Assembly (NCBI RefSeq): GCF_012516475.1
Contig: NZ_CP051217.1
Coordinates: 868,001-932,000 of the forward strand
Length of the DNA stretch: 64,000 nt
Origin: Parasphingorhabdus halotolerans
GTDB taxonomy: Bacteria; Pseudomonadota; Alphaproteobacteria; Sphingomonadales; Sphingomonadaceae
Direction of reading: 5' to 3'
Shown here: piece by piece, positions 60,151 through 64,000 of the stretch
How the letters are laid out: each line of letters starts with the position of its first letter
Numbering within the stretch: the stretch's first letter is position 1
The notes under the pieces: generated by a model
Told to the model about the DNA's origin: nothing
The model's database searches: none
Seen by the model: the letters and a program-made list of their open reading frames with translations, nothing else
Made by a program: the position numbers and the translations under genes

Positions 60151-61451
60151 TCCCGCGCGGCAATCATATCTGCAATATCGGTAAATTTTTCTCGCGGCGC
60201 TCCATCGCGCGCGTTGGCAATCTCCGCTTCTTCGATTTTCTTCCAGTCTCTAAAAGTTACCGCATCAACCCCGCGTTGTGCAAACAAGCGATCGAGCGCG
60301 ACGCGCCCTTCTTTATCGCCGCCTGTGCCGATATCCTCTGCCACTGTTTCAATGATCGCGAAGCCATCCGGTTTATTCGTACCAATAGTGCCAGTTGGCC
60401 CGCGCCGCGCCCAGCCGACGCAATAGAGCCCCGGCAATATCCGGCCGTCCGCATTAGCAAAGCGTCCGCGCCCGTGTTCATAGGGCACGCCTTCGATTGG
60501 CGGGGTGCGATAGCCGATGCAGCTGATGACCATCGAGCAATCCAGTTCATAACGCTCACCTGTACCGTTGGAGCGCATCTCCTTATCAAGTTCGGTTTTC
60601 TCGATGATCAATTTTTCGACTTTGCCATCGCCCTTGATTTCAACCGGCATTGCAAAAAAATCAAAATCAATGATTACAGGTTTGTCGAGCAACTCCCCTG
60701 CGCGTTCATAAAAACTGCGCAAATGGGTGACCGATTTCCGCATGCCGGGCTCAAGCAAAACATCCGCCCCCGCTTCGGGAAAGTCGAGCGGATCGACAAC
60801 CGGGCGCGCCCGATGCAAATGCCCAAGCTCACCCAGTTCTTTGGGAGTCATGGCAATTTGATGCGGCCCGCGACGTCCGAGCAGCGTGATTTTTTTGACC
60901 TTGCTTTGCTTCAGCCGATCCAGCGCATGGGCTACAATATCGCTGCCGGCAAATTCGGCCTCGGTTTTCGCCAAGATGCGCGCGACATCGAGCGCGACAT
61001 TGCCATTGCCGACAATCGCCACGGACGCCCCATCGAGCGGCGGATCGAGATCCTTGAAATCGGGATGGCCATTATACCAGCCGACAAAGGCGGCGCTGCC
61101 AATCACCCCGTCGAGATCGCTTCCGGGAATTTCCAATGCCCGATCGTTCGGCGCCCCGGTTGCCAAAATCACGGCATCATAGAGGCTCTGCAATTCTTCG
61201 ATGCTAACATCTTTGCCGACCGTCACATTGCCAATGAAATGCACATTGTCGCCAAGCGCAGTTTTTTCGTAGCGGCGGGACACAGCTTTGATGGATTGAT
61301 GGTCGGGTGCAACACCGGTGCGGATAAGACCAAAGGGAACCGGAAGACGGTCAATGATGTCGACCGTAACGTCCTCGCCGTATTTTTTTTGGGCGGCCTC
61401 GGCGGTGTAATAGCCTGCCGGACCTGACCCGATTACCGCAATATGCCGCAT
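60147..61451 (-). CDS. fprA: Ferredoxin/adrenodoxin-NADP reductase (FprA-like)
   Basis: FAD-dependent flavoenzyme passing electrons from NADPH to ferredoxin, feeding P450 systems. FAD motif VIGSGPAGYYTAEAAQ at residues 6-21, PFGLIRTGVAPDHQ typical of adrenodoxin reductase, NADP motif IVGNGNVALDVARIL, and GWARRGPTGTIGTNK near the C-terminus. Start at 61451, with GGGGAGGA upstream; a longer frame to 61496 is unlikely. About 434 residues. No ferredoxin gene is adjacent in the window. Confidence 0.88.
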   Translation of the reverse strand: MRHIAVIGSGPAGYYTAEAAQKKYGEDVTVDIIDRLPVPFGLIRTGVAPDHQSIKAVSRRYEKTALGDNVHFIGNVTVGKDVSIEELQSLYDAVILATGAPNDRALEIPGSDLDGVIGSAAFVGWYNGHPDFKDLDPPLDGASVAIVGNGNVALDVARILAKTEAEFAGSDIVAHALDRLKQSKVKKITLLGRRGPHQIAMTPKELGELGHLHRARPVVDPLDFPEAGADVLLEPGMRKSVTHLRSFYERAGELLDKPVIIDFDFFAMPVEIKGDGKVEKLIIEKTELDKEMRSNGTGERYELDCSMVISCIGYRTPPIEGVPYEHGRGRFANADGRILPGLYCVGWARRGPTGTIGTNKPDGFAIIETVAEDIGTGGDKEGRVALDRLFAQRGVDAVTFRDWKKIEEAEIANARDGAPREKFTDIADMIAARD

Positions 61452-61727
61452 GGACTTTGTCCTCCCCAGAATCGCCATTCTGTTGTCGGCTCTCATGCTA
61501 ACGTTATAATTTCAAAAGGAAAGAGCGCGCTTCGTTTCCGGCACTACGGTTAGAGGTTGCTGTTTTTTATAAAAATGTCCAAATTATGCTATAGATCACA
61601 CAAGACAGGGGCTAACTGAAATATATCATCTTGTAACTTGGCATCATGGAAAAGGGTCTGGTATCAGCGCTGCTATCGGTTTTAAGAACACGGCGTTTGT
61701 TGCGGGCCCACTAACGGGAGTATCTCA

Positions 61728-62495
61728 ATGTTGAAAAAAATCGTCACGGCATTAGCAATTTCATCTTTCGCCCTATCGGGTGGCGCGGCAATGGCAGCCG
61801 GCAAATCCAAGGGCCAAAAAGCCCAGGATCGCGACGCAGCCGCCATTCCGGTTTGCACCGTGAAACTCGGCACAATCGCTGTTCTCGAACCGGAAGTAAA
61901 ATGGTGGCGCAGCTATGAAATCGGATCACCGGAAGCTTTGATCAAAACTTTTGTTGCCCGCTCCGGCTGTTTTGGGTTGGTGGATCGCGGGTCCGGTCTG
62001 GCCGCACGTGCAGTAGAACGCGCGCTTGCGGATGATGGCGAATTGCAGCGCGGCTCCAATATCGGCAAGCGTCAAGTTAAGGCTGCGGATTATGTGGTTA
62101 TTCCGGATATTATTTCAGCAAATGCCAACTCCGGTGGCGGTGGCGTCGGCGGCGCGTTGCTTGGCGGCCTTGGTCGTCGTGCATTTGGCGGCATTCTTGG
62201 TGGCATCAAGGTCAACAAAAAGGAAGCCAATGTTACGCTAGCGCTGGTCAATGTCCGCACGACCGAAATCGAAAGAACAGTCGAAGGCTATAAACGCACC
62301 TCTGATGTCAGCTTCGGTGGCGGTGGTGGCGGCTTCCTTGGGGGAGCAATAGCTGGTGCTGCAGGCGGTGGTTACAACGACACACAAATCGGCCGTGTGA
62401 TGGCGCTCGCCTATCTGGATGCTTATACACAGTTGGTGACCCAGCTCGGCGGTCTCCCGCTAGACCCAAGCGCAGCGGCACCACAGGCAGAGTGA
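61728..62495 (+). CDS. Exported CsgG/HfaB-like protein
   Basis: A 255-residue exported protein with signal peptide cut after AAMAAG (about residue 23). The fold signature of the CsgG family is visible: KLGTIAVLEP, SGCFGLVDRGSGLAA, KAADYVVIPDIIS, NVTLALVNVRTTEIERTVEG, and a C-terminal helix AYLDAYTQLVTQLG. Two very Gly-rich stretches (GGGGVGGALLGGLGRRAFGG; GGGGGGFLGGAIAGAAGGG) are unusual. It lacks a lipobox and has no curli genes beside it, so it may be a CsgG-fold outer-membrane factor of other use. A terminator follows. Confidence 0.6.
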   Translation: MLKKIVTALAISSFALSGGAAMAAGKSKGQKAQDRDAAAIPVCTVKLGTIAVLEPEVKWWRSYEIGSPEALIKTFVARSGCFGLVDRGSGLAARAVERALADDGELQRGSNIGKRQVKAADYVVIPDIISANANSGGGGVGGALLGGLGRRAFGGILGGIKVNKKEANVTLALVNVRTTEIERTVEGYKRTSDVSFGGGGGGFLGGAIAGAAGGGYNDTQIGRVMALAYLDAYTQLVTQLGGLPLDPSAAAPQAE

Positions 62496-62526
62496 ATGGC
62501 TAAATCCATGCAAAAGGATTAAAGAC

Positions 62527-62567
62527 AACCCCGGCGGCTTTCATCAGCTCTGCCGGGGTTTCTTTTT
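62527..62567 (+). terminator. Rho-independent terminator after the CsgG-like gene
   Basis: AACCCCGGC, an interior of about 15 bases, GCCGGGGTT, then TCTTTTT. It is 30 bases past the stop. Strong GC stem and T run. Confidence 0.88.
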
Positions 62568-62616
62568 AAAGACGACAAACAGCAAACTTCCCGGGTCGCA
62601 CCATGGGAGACAGACA

Positions 62617-64000
62617 TTGCAAAAGCCGTTTAATCCGTTTCAAGCCCGCATGATCAAGGCATTGACCGAAGCATTATTTTACAATGTTCCGATGGCCATT
62701 TCGACCGATCAAGTGGTGCTTAATCTGCAGAAACATTTTTCGAATGTTGAAGGCAATAAAACGCGTGAAGTAGGTCTGTCGCTCTATGGATTATTCGCTG
62801 TTCTGGGCGGACCGTTTTTCTTTCTCGCATCACCAAAGATGCGGCAGACTTTGATCAACCGCCGCCTGCGCCGCAGTCGTATCGATGTTTTTCAGGATAT
62901 GGCGCGGACCAAAGGCGTTATCCTCGCCGGGTATTACGGCCATTGGGAAAAGGGCGACGAGGAAGAAAATTTCGACAATCCCGTTTATCAACGCATGAAA
63001 TATGAACTGCCAGGTCAGCGGGACCGCTCCGGCCCAGGCGAAAAACCCGTGGTAAGAGAAACCCGGCGCGATCTGAAACCCACCGTGTTTGTAGGCCACG
63101 ATGCCGTGCCGGAGGAAACCGATGTCATCGTGATCGGTTCTGGTGCCGGTGGCGCAGTGGCAGCAGCTTCGGTGGCTGATGAAGGTCATGAAGTCCTTAT
63201 CATCGAGGCTGGTAGCAACTATCCCTCGGCGCGTATTACCCATGAAGAAGCCAGGATGACCGCGAAACTGTTCAAGCAAGGTGGCCTGCAAACCACCAGC
63301 GACCGCGATATCATGGTATTCCAGGGGCATGTCGTGGGCGGCTCGACCGTTATCAACAACGGCATTTGTCTGCGCATGAAGCATGAAGGCTTAGTCCATC
63401 CCGATGCAGAAGACGTGTATGAAACCTGGGCCAGTATGGGTGCGCCCATTTCCGAGGCGGAACTGGCAAAAAGCTATGAGGCGGTCGAGCAATCGCTGGA
63501 GGTTTCCGAAATTGATCCGATCTCCGGCCGCAACAATGGGCCTCATCTGATCGAAGGCTGGAAAAAATATGCCGCGCAATCGACGGACCCGATGGACAAA
63601 AAAGCCATAACCGCATGGTTTCAGAAAAACTATGGTCCCAATACGCCTGATAGTGAATGCGTCTACTGCGGCTATTGCAACACCGGCTGCCCCTATGGCC
63701 GCAAAAAAGCGATGCCGGAGAGTTTCCTCACCCACGCCACGAGCGATGATCGCGAGAAGCCAGCCCGGATATTGGATCGCGCGGAAGCGACCGAAATCAT
63801 CTGGGGCGAAGGTGCTAACGGAAAGCGCATTGCAGAGGCGGTAAAAATCACCTTGCGCGATGGTCGCAAGCGGACAGTCCGTGTGCGCGAAGGTGTCGTG
63901 GTTGCGGCCGGTGCGCTCGCCTCCAGCAACTTGCTAATCGCTAGCGGGATTGAACGGTCCGGGCGAAACATCTCGCTGAACATCGCCTGCCCTGTCGTTG
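62617..64000 (+). CDS. GMC-type oxidoreductase (partial, runs off the window)
   Basis: FAD-dependent glucose-methanol-choline oxidoreductase, cut by the window end after about 461 residues. The FAD motif VIVIGSGAGGAVAAASVADEG lies near residue 172 (given here shortened: GSGAGGAVAAAS). The N-terminal ~120 residues are an extra helical domain, as in long-chain alcohol oxidases. A Cys cluster CVYCGYCNTGCPYGRKK follows GxVVGGSTVINNG. The likely start is TTG at 62617, with GGGAGA seven bases upstream; the next in-frame ATG is 62650. Possibly oxidises long-chain alcohols or sterols; this is inference. Confidence 0.75.
   Translation, partial: MQKPFNPFQARMIKALTEALFYNVPMAISTDQVVLNLQKHFSNVEGNKTREVGLSLYGLFAVLGGPFFFLASPKMRQTLINRRLRRSRIDVFQDMARTKGVILAGYYGHWEKGDEEENFDNPVYQRMKYELPGQRDRSGPGEKPVVRETRRDLKPTVFVGHDAVPEETDVIVIGSGAGGAVAAASVADEGHEVLIIEAGSNYPSARITHEEARMTAKLFKQGGLQTTSDRDIMVFQGHVVGGSTVINNGICLRMKHEGLVHPDAEDVYETWASMGAPISEAELAKSYEAVEQSLEVSEIDPISGRNNGPHLIEGWKKYAAQSTDPMDKKAITAWFQKNYGPNTPDSECVYCGYCNTGCPYGRKKAMPESFLTHATSDDREKPARILDRAEATEIIWGEGANGKRIAEAVKITLRDGRKRTVRVREGVVVAAGALASSNLLIASGIERSGRNISLNIACPVV

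Overview
The window is one stretch of alphaproteobacterial chromosome of moderate GC content. Protein similarity as I recall it (BdhA, SdhCDA, PhhA, FprA-type reductase, paired sterol desaturases, rimP-nusA-ylxR-infB-rbfA order, DUF2459/TIGR02117) suggests Sphingomonadales, perhaps a Sphingorhabdus/Sphingopyxis-like marine or freshwater bacterium. That placement is inferred without a database search. Most of the window is ordinary housekeeping sequence. I found no tRNA, rRNA, CRISPR array, insertion sequence or prophage.

Layout. 1-6.4 kb: 3-hydroxybutyrate dehydrogenase, a zinc metallopeptidase, CreD, an FMN alpha-hydroxy-acid dehydrogenase, a tandem pair of unknown secreted proteins and a LysE exporter. 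6.7-9.4 kb: sdhC-sdhD-sdhA without an adjacent sdhB. 9.5-20.2 kb: SDR, spermidine-synthase-like protein, amidohydrolase, MFS transporter, ABC-F protein, PrmA, phenylalanine hydroxylase, TIGR02117 protein and a Crp/Fnr regulator. 20.3-22.4 kb: two sterol-desaturase-family genes converge on one hairpin terminator. 22.4-28.4 kb (minus strand): bamD, recN, two small exported proteins, a DUF559 nuclease, and a ligA interrupted by a palindromic repeat. 28.4-31.3 kb: an overlapping pair, a DUF3142 lipoprotein and a 708-residue periplasmic protein. 31.4-43.4 kb: the translation/RNA operon rimP-nusA-ylxR-infB-rbfA-(tdk-GNAT-methyltransferase)-truB-rpsO-pnp. 43.5-54.7 kb: Ca/Na antiporter, argG, CFA-synthase-like enzyme, a molybdoenzyme with its cytochrome b partner, a Rid protein, rlmN, dipeptidase, phosphatase and dnaN. 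54.9-64 kb: GH19 lysin-like protein, GFA enzyme, D-aminoacylase, epoxide-hydrolase-like and beta-lactamase-like hydrolases, FprA, a CsgG-like protein, and a GMC oxidoreductase cut by the window end.

The most interesting signal is a family of GC-rich palindromic elements inserted inside protein genes. One copy (108 nt) is in frame in truB and encodes 36 extra residues. A second copy sits in ligA in the same orientation and the same reading frame. It is 2 nt shorter, so ligA reads as two ORFs. Adding back one C and one G, at the two places where its arm differs from the truB arm, restores a full-length LigA with a 36-residue insert identical to the TruB insert at 26 positions. Directly upstream of ligA, a DUF559 (Vsr-fold) nuclease gene is bounded by palindromes of the same type, and one of them encodes the last dozen codons of the nuclease in the same frame. 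This resembles the Rickettsia palindromic elements that live inside ORFs, with a candidate nuclease partner. Three other dispersed inverted-repeat families lie in intergenic spaces, several within the translation operon.
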